The notes beneath the pieces were generated by a model. That model had not been told where the DNA came from and ran no database searches. It saw only the letters and a list, made by a program, of their open reading frames with translations. The translations under genes were made by a program, and so were the position numbers. This document shows positions 55,395-64,000 of a stretch of 64,000 nucleotides of DNA, piece after piece. The number at the start of each line of letters is the position of its first letter. Positions within the stretch are counted from its first letter, which is position 1. The DNA comes from JBBPYR01 sp038199755 (GTDB lineage Bacteria; Chloroflexota; Ktedonobacteria; Ktedonobacterales; Ktedonobacteraceae), in assembly GCA_038199755.1 (NCBI GenBank), contig JBBPYR010000070.1, positions 1 through 64,000 of the forward strand. Direction: 5' to 3'.

Positions 55395-56657
55395 CTACTC
55401 TGTCTCGTCTGAAGCGCAGAAGCGTCGACGCAGCAGCGGTTCGCGAATCGCCGTGGCATCCAGCCTGCTCGCAGCGAGAAATCTCACGAAGCGCGCAAAC
55501 CCACCAGCCAAAGCCTCCGCAAATGCCTCATCGGTACCGAGCGCCTCCTCCTCCAGCCACAAACCCAGAATGACGAAGGTGTTGGTCGTCCGGTCGAGTC
55601 TGCTGTCGAACCGCCCGACGAGCTGGTCGCCCCACAAAATCGGTAACGTGTAGTAGCCGAACCTGCGCTGGTCGAGAGGCTTGTAGACCTCCCACACGTA
55701 GTCGAAGCCAAAGACCACTTTGGCTCGCCCGCGTGCGCTGACGTGATCCAGCGGTGACAGGAAGACAACCTCTTCCTTCGTGGTCGTTTCCAACGGCGTC
55801 CAGGCTTGCGGCACGCGCCCGTCGCTCACCTCGGCCAGCACCTCGGCGTCGCTGCCGAGCGCATACTGTCCCATTCTCCAGCCTTCCACCCGCACCTCGA
55901 TGAGGTCTCCGTCGGCCACCATCGCCCCAAGCAGCTTCTTCGCTGCACGATCAGACTCGCCGTACCCGCGAAACGACTCGGCCACACGGCTCGGCCGCGA
56001 CAGGCCGGAGAAGCTGACATCCTTCTTGATCAAGAAGCGGTCAGCCTCGGCCTCGTCGCTTTCGCACATGAGATGCGCAGGCGCGACCGTTTCCGTGAGG
56101 GCGTACACGCGCTCGAAGTTCTTGCGGTGGTGCGTCATCACTTCGCCGATGCGCCACAAATAATACAAGGCCAGGGCGCTGTCCTTGCGGCCCCGATAAC
56201 TCTGGGTTCGTGTTCGCGTCGCCATCTCGAAGTCGCGGTTGCTCACGGTGCCGCGCTCGTGCAGGATGGCCCGCATTTCGTCGATGGCATCGGCGTGTTC
56301 GCGCGCCATGCGGCGAATGCGCGAGTCGCCATAGTCGCCATCGCGCTCGCGGCGCATAACCACGCGCCAGTGCGGCAGCTCGTCCATCGGTCGGACGGCC
56401 AGCCAGCCACCCCAGTCAAAGAACTTGCGCTGCTGATAGGCCAACTCTTCCCAGAGGCCAGGCGTGTAATCGAGGACGCGGCTGTGCAGCGCAATGTCCT
56501 GGCTGCGCGCGATGATCTGCAGTGGGTCGAGTTGCAGGTACTCTATGTCGCGCATGGCAGCTTCGGTGCCCTCGATGCCGCGCCAGCGCCGCCCGGGCCA
56601 CAAGCCCTGCTTGCCGAGGATGAAACGACGGGCTGTCTCGATGGTGATAGCGAGCAT
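55395..56657 (-). CDS. YcaQ/AlkX-like winged-helix DNA glycosylase, second copy
   Basis: 420 residues of the same HTH_42 family as the protein at 1108-2283. The Q-x-D signature is IEYLQLDPLQII (about 38-49), and the end has FLSPLDHVSARGRAKVVFGFDYVWEVYKPLDQRRFGYY. Identity between the two paralogues looks moderate, so this is an old duplication or separate acquisition. AAGGAGAG precedes the ATG. G+C looks higher than in neighbouring fragments, which may mark recent transfer. Confidence 0.86.
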   Translation of the reverse strand: MLAITIETARRFILGKQGLWPGRRWRGIEGTEAAMRDIEYLQLDPLQIIARSQDIALHSRVLDYTPGLWEELAYQQRKFFDWGGWLAVRPMDELPHWRVVMRRERDGDYGDSRIRRMAREHADAIDEMRAILHERGTVSNRDFEMATRTRTQSYRGRKDSALALYYLWRIGEVMTHHRKNFERVYALTETVAPAHLMCESDEAEADRFLIKKDVSFSGLSRPSRVAESFRGYGESDRAAKKLLGAMVADGDLIEVRVEGWRMGQYALGSDAEVLAEVSDGRVPQAWTPLETTTKEEVVFLSPLDHVSARGRAKVVFGFDYVWEVYKPLDQRRFGYYTLPILWGDQLVGRFDSRLDRTTNTFVILGLWLEEEALGTDEAFAEALAGGFARFVRFLAASRLDATAIREPLLRRRFCASDETE

Positions 56658-56874
56658 GATGACTCTCCTTTGTCCATGTACCTCTGTCTTGCTGTTTCAG
56701 CATATCATGGTTTTGCAGGGCTTTGGGGGTGTTAGAGCTTGAGGAAAAAGATGGCTTACCGTTTCTTCTCCGTTGAGAGGAGATGCAGGCAAACAGACCT
56801 GCGTCCTTTTTCCACGCGAAGAAAAGAAGGTAGGCCTCATCCACGATGACGAGAGAACGCACAATGATGCCACG

Positions 56875-57453
56875 CTATCCGTTTCCCCCTTCCGTGTCCA
56901 CATCCCCATCGCGGTCGGGATTGGCGGCAGACACCGTCGCCTGCATGGGGTGATAGGCCAGCAGAAACGTTTCCAGTCCAGCCAGCGCAGGAGAACCTTT
57001 CGCTGGGGGAATGCTTTGCAGGAGTATGTCCTTCTGTTGACCATTAGCCGCAACCGTCAGGCACATGGGATCATCCGTGCTGCTCGTGACGGTGCAAGGC
57101 GACGAGATGCTGAGGACGTGATCCTGATTGATCAGCACGTCGAGCAGTTGCCAGATGGCGGTGGCGGAAAGGTGCGCTTGCCAGAATGCATCACCTGAGG
57201 GGGCAGGGAACAGCAGTCGGCCATCGCCATAGAGGGTCCACTCTGCCTCCGCGTGCCGTTCTGCTTCCGCTGGCTCAGGCAGTTCGACCAGTTGGACGAG
57301 CACGTATCCAGCAGCTCTGTTGTAGGAGATGGCTCGGCCTGCTACAAGGGGGAGCTTGCCCACCAGCAACAGTAGCAGGATCAGCAAGATCACCAGACCT
57401 TGCAGGAAGGACAAGATGATGCGTCTGCGTAGCAGACGCCTGTACCTGTTCAT
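56875..57453 (-). CDS. Single-TM membrane protein of unknown function
   Basis: 192 residues: a basic N-terminus (NRYRRLLRRR), one long TM segment (about 13-35, ILSFLQGLVILLILLLLLVG) and an extracytoplasmic domain with two Cys (SPCTVTSSTDDPMC) that may form a disulfide. Ends in an acidic Asp/Gly tail. The frame is open to 57573, but GGAGG before the ATG at 57453 gives the start. No family recognised. Confidence 0.65.
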   Translation of the reverse strand: MNRYRRLLRRRIILSFLQGLVILLILLLLLVGKLPLVAGRAISYNRAAGYVLVQLVELPEPAEAERHAEAEWTLYGDGRLLFPAPSGDAFWQAHLSATAIWQLLDVLINQDHVLSISSPCTVTSSTDDPMCLTVAANGQQKDILLQSIPPAKGSPALAGLETFLLAYHPMQATVSAANPDRDGDVDTEGGNG

Positions 57454-57661
57454 CGTATGATCCTCCTTGTTGGCAGGAAATGAAGTCTCTTCCTCTTCAC
57501 GCTCCTGTAGTATAGCACAGCCGAGCGCGCTCTTTGGCAAGGAAAAGTTGGTTTCTCGCTCTCGGTTTCTCACCTCTTCCTATAGAACCTGTTTGATTGC
57601 CACACGGCTTTCCTCGAAGACGAGGTGGGCCGTGTTTTTCTCCAAGAAAGAAGCACACACC

Positions 57662-57918
57662 ATGAATACCGTTCCTTCCTTTGCTCATCTGGAGAGACTC
57701 CTCATGAGCATCCGTTTCCCGAACGCAACGCGCACTATCAAGAAGAGATTGAAGCGGTGGCAGGTGGCGTCGTGACCATGGGCATCGAGGAAGGGCAAGC
57801 TGTGGCTGATGTGCGCTTGCACGATGGCACCTTCCTGCAAGCACGTGCGGCCAATCACGAGCTGGCTCTTGAACGCTTGTGCGAACAGGTGTATTCTACG
57901 ACGGCTCGATTCACTTGA
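57662..57918 (+). pseudogene. Possible small gene split by a frameshift
   Basis: An ATG at 57662 opens a 37-codon frame; the next frame over continues ERNAHYQEEIEAVAGGVVTMGIEEGQAVADVRLHDGTFLQAR to 57918 with better codon use. They may be one frameshifted gene. No family recognised. Confidence 0.3.
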
Positions 57919-58024
57919 CTTGGCGGAGAACCCATAGCGATGTCAAACGATGTGGTATGTGGATGAGTAGTACAGTTGAACAGCCTCACAACGCCATCTG
58001 GGGCTGATAGAGAAACCGTTCAAG

Positions 58025-58056
58025 CTGACATCCCCTGTCATATTTTCTGCTATAAT
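58025..58056 (+). promoter_or_regulatory. Promoter and operator of the WYL regulator gene
   Basis: Extended -10 TGCTATAAT at 58048-58056. The dyad TGACA-N5-TGTCA at 58026-58040 covers the -35 zone. The ATG-equivalent GTG is at 58170, giving a leader of about 110 bases. Confidence 0.6.
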
Positions 58057-58169
58057 CATGGTAAATATCCTGAAACCGGACGCTGAACATGAACGAAATA
58101 ATCTGGAAACGCTGCAAACCGCTGTAGGGACCAGCTTCAGCGCATCCACAGCTTGATTGGAGGGATACC

Positions 58170-59144
58170 GTGCGTGCGGACCGCCTGCTTTCTATCTTAT
58201 TGCTGCTACAAATTTATAAGCGCATGACGGCACGTGCGTTGGCAACCCGCCTAGAGGTGTCGGAGCGCACCATTCACCGCGACATGGAGTCATTGAGTGC
58301 CTCTGGCGTACCAGTCACCGCCGCGCGCGGCATTGGTGGTGGCTGGCTATTGCTCGATTCATACCGCACCAACCTCACAGGGTTGAACGAGGCCGAAATT
58401 CAGGTGCTCTTCCTGAGCAGGCCAGCGCAGTTATTGAGTGATCTGGGGCTACACGGCGCGGCAGAATCGGCCTTGATCAAACTGCTCGCCACGCTGCCAA
58501 CGCTCTCACGCCACAATGCCGAATATGCACGGCAACGCATCCACGTTGATATTGGTGGCTGGCACCGCACGGAAGAGGACATTACGTGTTTGCCGATACT
58601 ACAAGAAGCAGTCTGGCAAGAGCGCAAACTACGCTTCACCTATCATCGTAGCCATGACCTGCCAGTTGAACGCATCGGCGATCCCCTCGGCCTGGTCGCC
58701 AAGGGCAGCACGTGGTATTTCGTAGCAGCCATTGATGGCGAGACACGCACCTATCGCATCTCACGCATACAGGACGCGACCGTTCTGGACGAAATGGCAT
58801 ACCGACCACCATCCTTTGACCTCGCGACCTACTGGGCGGAATCGGCCATCCAATTCAAGGCTCAACTGCCGCGCTACGACGCCACCATCCGCATTCACCC
58901 CGACAGCCTGTCATGGATACGCTACACCTTTAAATACGCCCACATCGAGCAAAGCGGCCCGCCCGACGCCGAAGGATGGCTGCCACTCACCATTCAATTC
59001 GAGACCGAAGCGGAGGCATGCCAATACATGCTCGGCCTCGGTCCACAGGCCGAGGTGCTAGAGCCACAAAGCCTACGCGAACGCGTGCTACAAAGGGCGC
59101 AAGAGGTGCTCGCATTCTATGCACAAAAGCAATCATTGGCTTGA
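58170..59144 (+). CDS. YafY-type transcriptional regulator with WYL domain
   Basis: 324 residues: N-terminal HTH_11 winged helix (LQIYKRMTARALATRLEVSERTIHRDMESLSASGVPV, about 12-48), a linker, and a WYL domain (about 140-225) with RKLRFTYHRSHD and GLVAKGSTWYFVAAIDGETRTYRISRI. WYL domains usually bind ligands or nucleic acid. The start is GTG with GGAGGG 6 bases upstream. The operator-like dyad in its own promoter recurs ahead of an LLM oxidoreductase at 28 kb, suggesting a regulon. Confidence 0.92.
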   Translation: MRADRLLSILLLLQIYKRMTARALATRLEVSERTIHRDMESLSASGVPVTAARGIGGGWLLLDSYRTNLTGLNEAEIQVLFLSRPAQLLSDLGLHGAAESALIKLLATLPTLSRHNAEYARQRIHVDIGGWHRTEEDITCLPILQEAVWQERKLRFTYHRSHDLPVERIGDPLGLVAKGSTWYFVAAIDGETRTYRISRIQDATVLDEMAYRPPSFDLATYWAESAIQFKAQLPRYDATIRIHPDSLSWIRYTFKYAHIEQSGPPDAEGWLPLTIQFETEAEACQYMLGLGPQAEVLEPQSLRERVLQRAQEVLAFYAQKQSLA

Positions 59145-59210
59145 CATCTGTTCCAATTATCCCTATGATGTGTGCAAAACCATAACAGTGAAGAGAATAT
59201 CGCGAGAAGT

Positions 59211-62093
59211 ATGACCAATCAAACATCAGCCCTTGCAAGCGAATATATAGAGCGCGCCCGCAAAGTGTTGCAACACGAGCAGCACACCAATCACCAGGAC
59301 CAGGCCATCAAACCGGGTGGGCTGGAATCATTTGTAGTACGTTGGGCCGATATGATGAGTGACCTATACAAAAATAACGGTCTCGACCTGCGTCCCATCT
59401 ACCGCTTTACCGAACACCTTGAGGGTTATCGTCGCCAAGACCCGATGCAACGCGCCGCCAGCATTCGCGCCGCCCTCTCGCTACTCAACGAATTCGAAGG
59501 CAAAGACGGCAGTAGGGCAATGCGCCAATCCCCCCAAGCTCCCCAGCCAACATCTGCGCCAGTAGCGCAACAGGAAGCCAGCCAGCCAGCCGCATCCAAC
59601 AAAGCAGAGGCCGGGCCACGTCAAGAATCAGTCCTCATGCAGGCACGAGCGGCAGCCAAGGAAATTAAAGCCAGCCAGGAGGCACTGGCGATGCCACCTA
59701 CTAGCCCCTCCACAGGTAGCGGTAAAGGTAGCGCGACACCGCCGCCAAAGGCATCTGCCCCCATAAAAGAGGCGCAAGATCAGCCCATTCATCTGGAGGC
59801 GGGCATGTCGCATGGTCACACCGCCCTGACACTGCTGACTGCCGATGTAACAGCTGTTCCGGGTGTAGGCCCGTCGGTGGCGACCCGCCTGCAGTCGCTC
59901 GGTATTCGCACGGTGCGCGACCTCTTATTCTATTTCCCGCGTGAGCATCGCGACTATAGCAAAATCGAAAAGATCGGCAAGATTCCTTTTGGAGAACTGA
60001 CCACCACCATGGGCATGATCTGGGAAGTGGACACGCGCCGCACCACGGGTGGCCGTTCGCTGACCGGCGCGACGATTTCCGATGAGACGGGCAAGCTGCG
60101 TGTCACGTGGTTCAATCAGCCTTACCTGCAAAAGCAGTTGTTGGCCGCGAAAGGCTCGCCCCTGATCGTGACTGGCATCAAACAACGCTATGGCAACAAA
60201 ATCGACTTTTCGGTGCGCAGTCACGAGTTGCCAGAGGGCGACCTGCTCAATACTGGACGGCTCGTGCCTATCTATCCCCTCACCGAGGGGCTGCACGCCA
60301 AAACGCTACGCCGCTTCACCAAGTGGGTGGTTGACCGTTATGCCGCCATGGTACCCGATCATCTTCCCCATAGCGTTCGCTTCGCCACTCACCTATTACC
60401 GCTGCCAGAAGCAATCTCGCAGATCCACTATCCCGAAAGTGAAGAGATGCGCTTGGCCGCGCGCCGCCGCCTCGCCTTCGACGAACTCTTCATGATCCAA
60501 CTTGGCATGCAAGAACGCCGCACACGCTGGCAGCGCGAAGCCCCCCAGGGCAACGCTTTTCACATCGACCTCAAAAAAATCTTCACCAACCCAGCAGGGA
60601 TGTCCGTCATAGGCACAGTAGGGATGCCCCTTGTGGGCATCCAACCCGCTGACACAACCGATATCATGGGCATCCAACCCACCGACACAGTAGGGATGCC
60701 CCTTGTGGGCATCCAATCCTCCACCAACGAAGCGGAGGAGAGCACACAAACCAATATTGGCAGCACGCTCTGGTCAACCATCGCCACCGAGCAACCATTC
60801 GAGGCGACGCTGCCCTATCAATTCACCGATGCACAACGCCGCGTGCTACTCGAGATTTTCGCCGACCTCGCCAAAACAAGGCCCATGAGTCGCCTGCTGC
60901 AAGGTGATGTTGGCGCAGGTAAAACGGCAGTCGCGGCGGGAGCCTTGCTGATGGCAGCGTTCAACGGCTATCAAAGCGCGTTAATGGCCCCCACTGAACT
61001 GCTCGCGGAACAGCATGCCCGCAGCGTCAGTGCCATGCTAGAACCCTTCGGCATTCGCACCGTACTGCTCACAGGCAGCCTCAAACAGCGTGAACGCAAC
61101 ATGGGGCGCGCCTCCCTGGAAAATGGCGAGGCAATGGTTGCCATTGGCACACACGCCCTCATTCAGGAGGATGTCAACTTTCAACGACTGGGTCTGGTCA
61201 TCATTGACGAGCAGCACCGCTTTGGCGTTGAGCAGCGCGATGCCTTGCGTCAGAAGGGCTATCATCCTCACATGCTGGTGATGACCGCCACGCCGATTCC
61301 GCGCACACTCGCACTTACGCTCTACGGTGATCTCGACATTTCCGTCATCGACCAGCTACCTCCGGGGCGACAACGCATTATTACGCGCTGGCGCACTGGC
61401 ACACGACGCAACGAAGCCAACACCACCATCGCGCACCAGGTTGCCGAGGGGCGACAAGCCTTCATTATCTGCCCCCTGATTGAGGACTCCGAAACCCTCG
61501 CCGTCAAAGCGGCGACCAGCGAGTATGAACGCTTGAAACGCGAGGTCTTCCCCAATTTGCGTCTGGGTCTGCTCCACGGTGCCATGAAAGCCGCCGAGAA
61601 AGATCAGACGATGCGGAGTTTCCGCGACCATGAGCTAGACATTCTGGTAGCAACCTCTGTCATCGAGGTTGGAATCGACATACCCAACGCCTCTGTCATG
61701 GTGATCGAGGACGCAGACCGCTTCGGCCTCTCGCAGTTGCATCAGTTTCGTGGTCGCGTTGGGCGCGGCAAACATCAATCCTTTTGCTACGTGCTCAGTG
61801 CCGATGCCAGCATCCAGGCCCAGGAACGCCTCGGCGTCTTTCAGGATACCGATGACGGCTTCAAGCTGTCCGAAGAAGACCTGCGCCTGCGTGGTCCCGG
61901 CGACTTCATAGGAGTGCGCCAGAGCGGTATGCCCGAACTGCACATGGCCGATCTCAGCGACACACAACTGATTGAAGAGAGCAGAACGCAGGCCAGCAAA
62001 CTCTGGGATAGTGACCCCTACCTACGCAAACTAGAGCATAAAGCCCTGCGGGAACGTATGCACCTCTTCTGGCAAAACTTTATGGCACATTAA
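59211..62093 (+). CDS. recG: ATP-dependent DNA helicase RecG
   Basis: RecG regresses stalled replication forks. The 960-residue protein is longer than the usual 690-780. It has an extra N-terminal region (about 1-200, with a Gln/Pro/Ala-rich linker), the wedge (VPGVGPSVATRLQSLGIRTVRDLLFYFPR, about 210-240), helicase motif I GDVGAGKTAVAA (about 567), motif II IIDEQHRFG (about 665) and the TRG region GLSQLHQFRGRVGRG. A segment of about 35 residues (about 463-505, including GTVGMPLVGIQ twice) is coded by inserted palindromic DNA repeats. ATG 59211 is favoured over 59172 by homology to the N-terminus only weakly. Confidence 0.95.
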   Translation: MTNQTSALASEYIERARKVLQHEQHTNHQDQAIKPGGLESFVVRWADMMSDLYKNNGLDLRPIYRFTEHLEGYRRQDPMQRAASIRAALSLLNEFEGKDGSRAMRQSPQAPQPTSAPVAQQEASQPAASNKAEAGPRQESVLMQARAAAKEIKASQEALAMPPTSPSTGSGKGSATPPPKASAPIKEAQDQPIHLEAGMSHGHTALTLLTADVTAVPGVGPSVATRLQSLGIRTVRDLLFYFPREHRDYSKIEKIGKIPFGELTTTMGMIWEVDTRRTTGGRSLTGATISDETGKLRVTWFNQPYLQKQLLAAKGSPLIVTGIKQRYGNKIDFSVRSHELPEGDLLNTGRLVPIYPLTEGLHAKTLRRFTKWVVDRYAAMVPDHLPHSVRFATHLLPLPEAISQIHYPESEEMRLAARRRLAFDELFMIQLGMQERRTRWQREAPQGNAFHIDLKKIFTNPAGMSVIGTVGMPLVGIQPADTTDIMGIQPTDTVGMPLVGIQSSTNEAEESTQTNIGSTLWSTIATEQPFEATLPYQFTDAQRRVLLEIFADLAKTRPMSRLLQGDVGAGKTAVAAGALLMAAFNGYQSALMAPTELLAEQHARSVSAMLEPFGIRTVLLTGSLKQRERNMGRASLENGEAMVAIGTHALIQEDVNFQRLGLVIIDEQHRFGVEQRDALRQKGYHPHMLVMTATPIPRTLALTLYGDLDISVIDQLPPGRQRIITRWRTGTRRNEANTTIAHQVAEGRQAFIICPLIEDSETLAVKAATSEYERLKREVFPNLRLGLLHGAMKAAEKDQTMRSFRDHELDILVATSVIEVGIDIPNASVMVIEDADRFGLSQLHQFRGRVGRGKHQSFCYVLSADASIQAQERLGVFQDTDDGFKLSEEDLRLRGPGDFIGVRQSGMPELHMADLSDTQLIEESRTQASKLWDSDPYLRKLEHKALRERMHLFWQNFMAH
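60614..60716 (+). repeat. Palindromic repeats inside recG
   Basis: Two identical 31-base units (60614-60644 and 60686-60716) hold the palindrome GGATGCCCCTTGTGGGCATCC-type core; a partial copy lies between (60667-60689). The core resembles REP-like interspersed repeats. The reading frame of recG stays open across them. Confidence 0.85.
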
Positions 62094-62106
62094 CTATCAT
62101 GACAAC

Positions 62107-62201
62107 AATAGGGGATAGAAAAACCGCACGCAAATAATGGTGATGAACAAATGAATCTGGTAATCACCATTATTTGCGTGCGGTTCTTTCTATCCCCTAT
62201 T
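62107..62201. terminator. Long hairpin between recG and the MerR gene
   Basis: Arms 62107-62143 and 62164-62201 pair over 37 bases with one bulge, 20-base loop, between convergent genes; no T-tract. Confidence 0.75.
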
Positions 62202-63018
62202 GCTGTTCGTTCTGGCTATAGAGCTTCACTGCCTCCTGTGCGAAGGCCCACTCTTCCTGGCTCATGGGGAAGGAGAATGGCTTCTGTTCAGCAGGCAAGG
62301 CATTATAGGCTTTGTAGTACCTACCCAGGCCAGTCGTAATGCTGGGGTCGCCCTGGGTGAACTCTCGCACCAGCCCTAACCAGTCTTTAGCAAGCGCCTG
62401 TGACTCAGGGCTGCCGGGGTCTTGACCCTCCGCGAACAGCCGCTTGGCCCTCGCGAAAACTACTCCCCAACGCTGAGTAATGGCCTGCTGATCTGCCTCA
62501 GTCCAGTTTTTGCCACGTTCCGCTATCTTCTGCTTATCCTCGGCAGTATAGGAGTCCTCACTAAGCCGCTGCATCGTTTGCAATTGCTCGTCGCTAAAGT
62601 ACTTCTTCTGCCAATCATCATTCTGTGTCATTTGCATCACTTGGATCACGTTGATAATCGCTTCCCAATTCTCTCTATCCGCCTGTAACAGTTTCTCCGT
62701 CTCGTCGATGGCCGTTATCACCGCGTCCAGGCGCGTGCGCTGCTCACGCATCATCGCCTTTTGCAAGGTCAGCGACTCCAACAAGCCCGTTGGCCCGATC
62801 TGTAAACAATGCTTGATATCGTCCAGCGAGAAGCCGAGAAACTTTAGGGCGAGTATCTGCTGTAGACGAGAAAAGTCTTGATCGCTATACAAGCGATAGC
62901 CCGCCTCGGTATACTGTGTTGGGGAGAGCAAACCCACTTTATCATAGTAGCGCAGTGTGCGTATCGATACGCACGCCTTCTGCGCGAACGCTCCGCTGTG
63001 GTATAAGCCGTGATCCAT
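62197..63018 (-). CDS. MerR-family regulator with TipAS-like ligand domain
   Basis: 273 residues: MerR winged helix (FAQKACVSIRTLRYYDKVGLLSPTQYTEAGYRLY, about 10-43), a dimerisation coiled coil (about 80-115) and a TipAS-like antibiotic-binding domain (about 150-260, KYFSDEQLQTMQ...RWGVVFARAKRLFAEG). TipA-type proteins bind thiopeptides and other amphipathic drugs. The frame opens at 63051; GAGGAGAAC before the ATG at 63018 sets the start. Its own promoter has the 19-bp spacer typical of MerR targets. Confidence 0.92.
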   Translation of the reverse strand: MDHGLYHSGAFAQKACVSIRTLRYYDKVGLLSPTQYTEAGYRLYSDQDFSRLQQILALKFLGFSLDDIKHCLQIGPTGLLESLTLQKAMMREQRTRLDAVITAIDETEKLLQADRENWEAIINVIQVMQMTQNDDWQKKYFSDEQLQTMQRLSEDSYTAEDKQKIAERGKNWTEADQQAITQRWGVVFARAKRLFAEGQDPGSPESQALAKDWLGLVREFTQGDPSITTGLGRYYKAYNALPAEQKPFSFPMSQEEWAFAQEAVKLYSQNEQQ

Positions 63019-63039
63019 ATGTTCTCCTCTCTGCAAATA

Positions 63040-63070
63040 ACTATAAAGCATGACGTAACGTCATGGTCAA
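63040..63070 (-). promoter_or_regulatory. MerR-type promoter with 19-bp spacer and dyad
   Basis: Minus strand: TTGACC (plus 63065-63070), 19 bases, TATAGT (63040-63045). The spacer holds the perfect dyad CATGACGT-A-ACGTCATG (63049-63065). A 19-bp spacer with central dyad is the classic MerR-family arrangement, pointing to autoregulation. Confidence 0.8.
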
Positions 63071-63220
63071 GCCTTTTTTAGACATATTTTTTCTATTCAA
63101 TAAGGATGTTCCTTGTGAGCATCTATATAAGCACAGACGGAAATGCTCACAAATATGACATAAGCTGACCAGAATCAGTGATAGACTGCAAGAAGAATAT
63201 ATTTTATCACGGAGGAAACG

Positions 63221-64000
63221 ATGAAATTTGGACTTGATGTCCCAACAACAGCCGCCTACGCCGATGCGCGTGTCTTAGCTCAACTGGCAACCGACGCCGA
63301 AGCCGCAGGATGGGATGGCTTCTTTATATGGGATGTGCTGCCAATAGAGCATCCTGTGATTGACCCCTGGATTGCGCTGACAGCAATTGCCTTGCAGACA
63401 GCACGCATCAAGATCGGCTTCATGGTGGCACCACTCGCCCGTCATCGCCCCTATCTGGTGGCACAAAGGCTCGCCAACCTGGATAAGCTTTCCGGTGGAC
63501 GCGTCATCTGCACCGTCGGGCTAGGACACTCCGAGGAAACGCTTGCCGCCTTTGGTGAGGAGAGGAATCCGCTCGTGCGCGCCAAGCAACTGGATGAAGG
63601 CTTAGCCATTCTGAACGGCTTGTGGAGCGAAGAACCGTTTTCCTTTAGCGGAGAGCACTATCACTTGCAGCAAGTGAGTCTTCATGCCAAGCCAATCCAA
63701 GTACCTCGCATCCCACTTTGGGTCGCAGGAGGATGGCCACGTCGGGCACCGTTCCGTCGCGCCGCTCAATGGGATGGCGTCAGCCTCATGTCTGTCAATG
63801 TGGAGAAGAAGCGGTGGCTCACACTTGATGATTTTCGGGCCTGCCTTGCCTACGTGCAAGCCCATCGCTCACAGCAAACTCCTTTTGACGTGGTCATGAG
63901 CGGCGAGACTCCCACTGACCGACAGCAAGGGATCGATATGGTTACGTCATTTCAAGAGGCAGGAGCCACGTGGTGGGTAGAGGAAGGGCTTGGTTGGACC
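63221..64000 (+). CDS. LLM-class flavin-dependent oxidoreductase (cut by window end)
   Basis: The first 260 codons are present and the gene runs off the window. It begins MKFGLDVPTTAAYADARV and contains AEAAGWDGFFIWDVL, LDKLSGGRVICTVGLGHSEE and VPRIPLWVAGGWPRRAP, like the LLM protein at 28065-28913. GGAGG precedes the ATG by 5 bases. The divergent TipAS-type regulator next door may control it. Confidence 0.9.
   Translation, partial: MKFGLDVPTTAAYADARVLAQLATDAEAAGWDGFFIWDVLPIEHPVIDPWIALTAIALQTARIKIGFMVAPLARHRPYLVAQRLANLDKLSGGRVICTVGLGHSEETLAAFGEERNPLVRAKQLDEGLAILNGLWSEEPFSFSGEHYHLQQVSLHAKPIQVPRIPLWVAGGWPRRAPFRRAAQWDGVSLMSVNVEKKRWLTLDDFRACLAYVQAHRSQQTPFDVVMSGETPTDRQQGIDMVTSFQEAGATWWVEEGLGWT

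Noticed and set aside
55806..56735. 309-codon plus-strand frame opposite the second YcaQ-like gene
   Set aside because: High-G+C shadow frame; the minus-strand product matches a known family over its whole length.
63146..63160. Third copy of the TGACA/TGTCA dyad before the LLM gene at 63221
   Set aside because: The sequence there is TGACA-N5-TGACC, not an inverted repeat.

Overview
The window is a 64 kb chromosomal segment from a bacterium. The most likely source is a Ktedonobacter-like member of the Chloroflexota. This is inferred from gene content (oversized SecA, a pseudokinase with a TM segment and a large ectodomain, a T-box ahead of thrS, many paralogous regulators, LLM flavin oxidoreductases and DfsB/YcaQ-type proteins); no rRNA marker is present.

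Layout. 1-9.3 kb is ordinary chromosome: a cysteine hydrolase, a DfsB-like protein, a YcaQ-like glycosylase, secA, and the glyoxylate-shunt pair aceA and aceB. 9.4-19.4 kb is a tightly overlapping minus-strand defence operon. It encodes Cmr1, a Cmr6-like RAMP, a Cas10-family Csx11 with no GGDD cyclase motif, Cmr4, Cmr5 and another RAMP, and ends with an ABC-type ATPase and a DUF4435/TOPRIM protein that resemble the two PARIS proteins. It has no array, cas1, cas2, cas6 or CARF nuclease. 19.7-28.9 kb holds a membrane pseudokinase, thrS with a T-box leader, a three-gene nitrilase/SDR/epimerase operon and an LLM oxidoreductase.

29-35 kb and 47.7-57 kb are decayed accessory regions. They hold fragments or broken copies of a GH3 glycosidase, a RecD2-type helicase, a PAP2 phosphatase, a CDF transporter, HsdR, DinB, an ABC exporter, an FtsX permease and an aldo/keto reductase, between intact genes for an MscS-like channel, a CaCA exchanger, a PAS kinase, an ABC ATPase and a second YcaQ-like protein. 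35.2-47.7 kb holds two paralogous OmpR/HAMP-kinase systems. Each is divergent from a putative target unit: a membrane beta-propeller, or a lipoprotein plus a two-ATPase/FtsX transporter. Both divergent intergenic regions share the same bidirectional operator-promoter layout: two CTCAT boxes 11 bp apart, then exactly 10 bp to a -10 hexamer, in both directions. 58-64 kb holds a WYL regulator, recG with palindromic repeats inserted in its coding sequence, a TipAS-type MerR regulator with a 19-bp-spacer promoter, and the start of another LLM oxidoreductase.

The most notable items are the cyclase-less type III operon carrying a PARIS-like pair, the duplicated bidirectional operator, the repeat inside recG, a 20-mer shared between the WYL-regulator promoter and an LLM gene 29 kb away, and recurring long hairpins without T-tracts at gene ends. 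All functional statements rest on reading the sequence; no database search was run.
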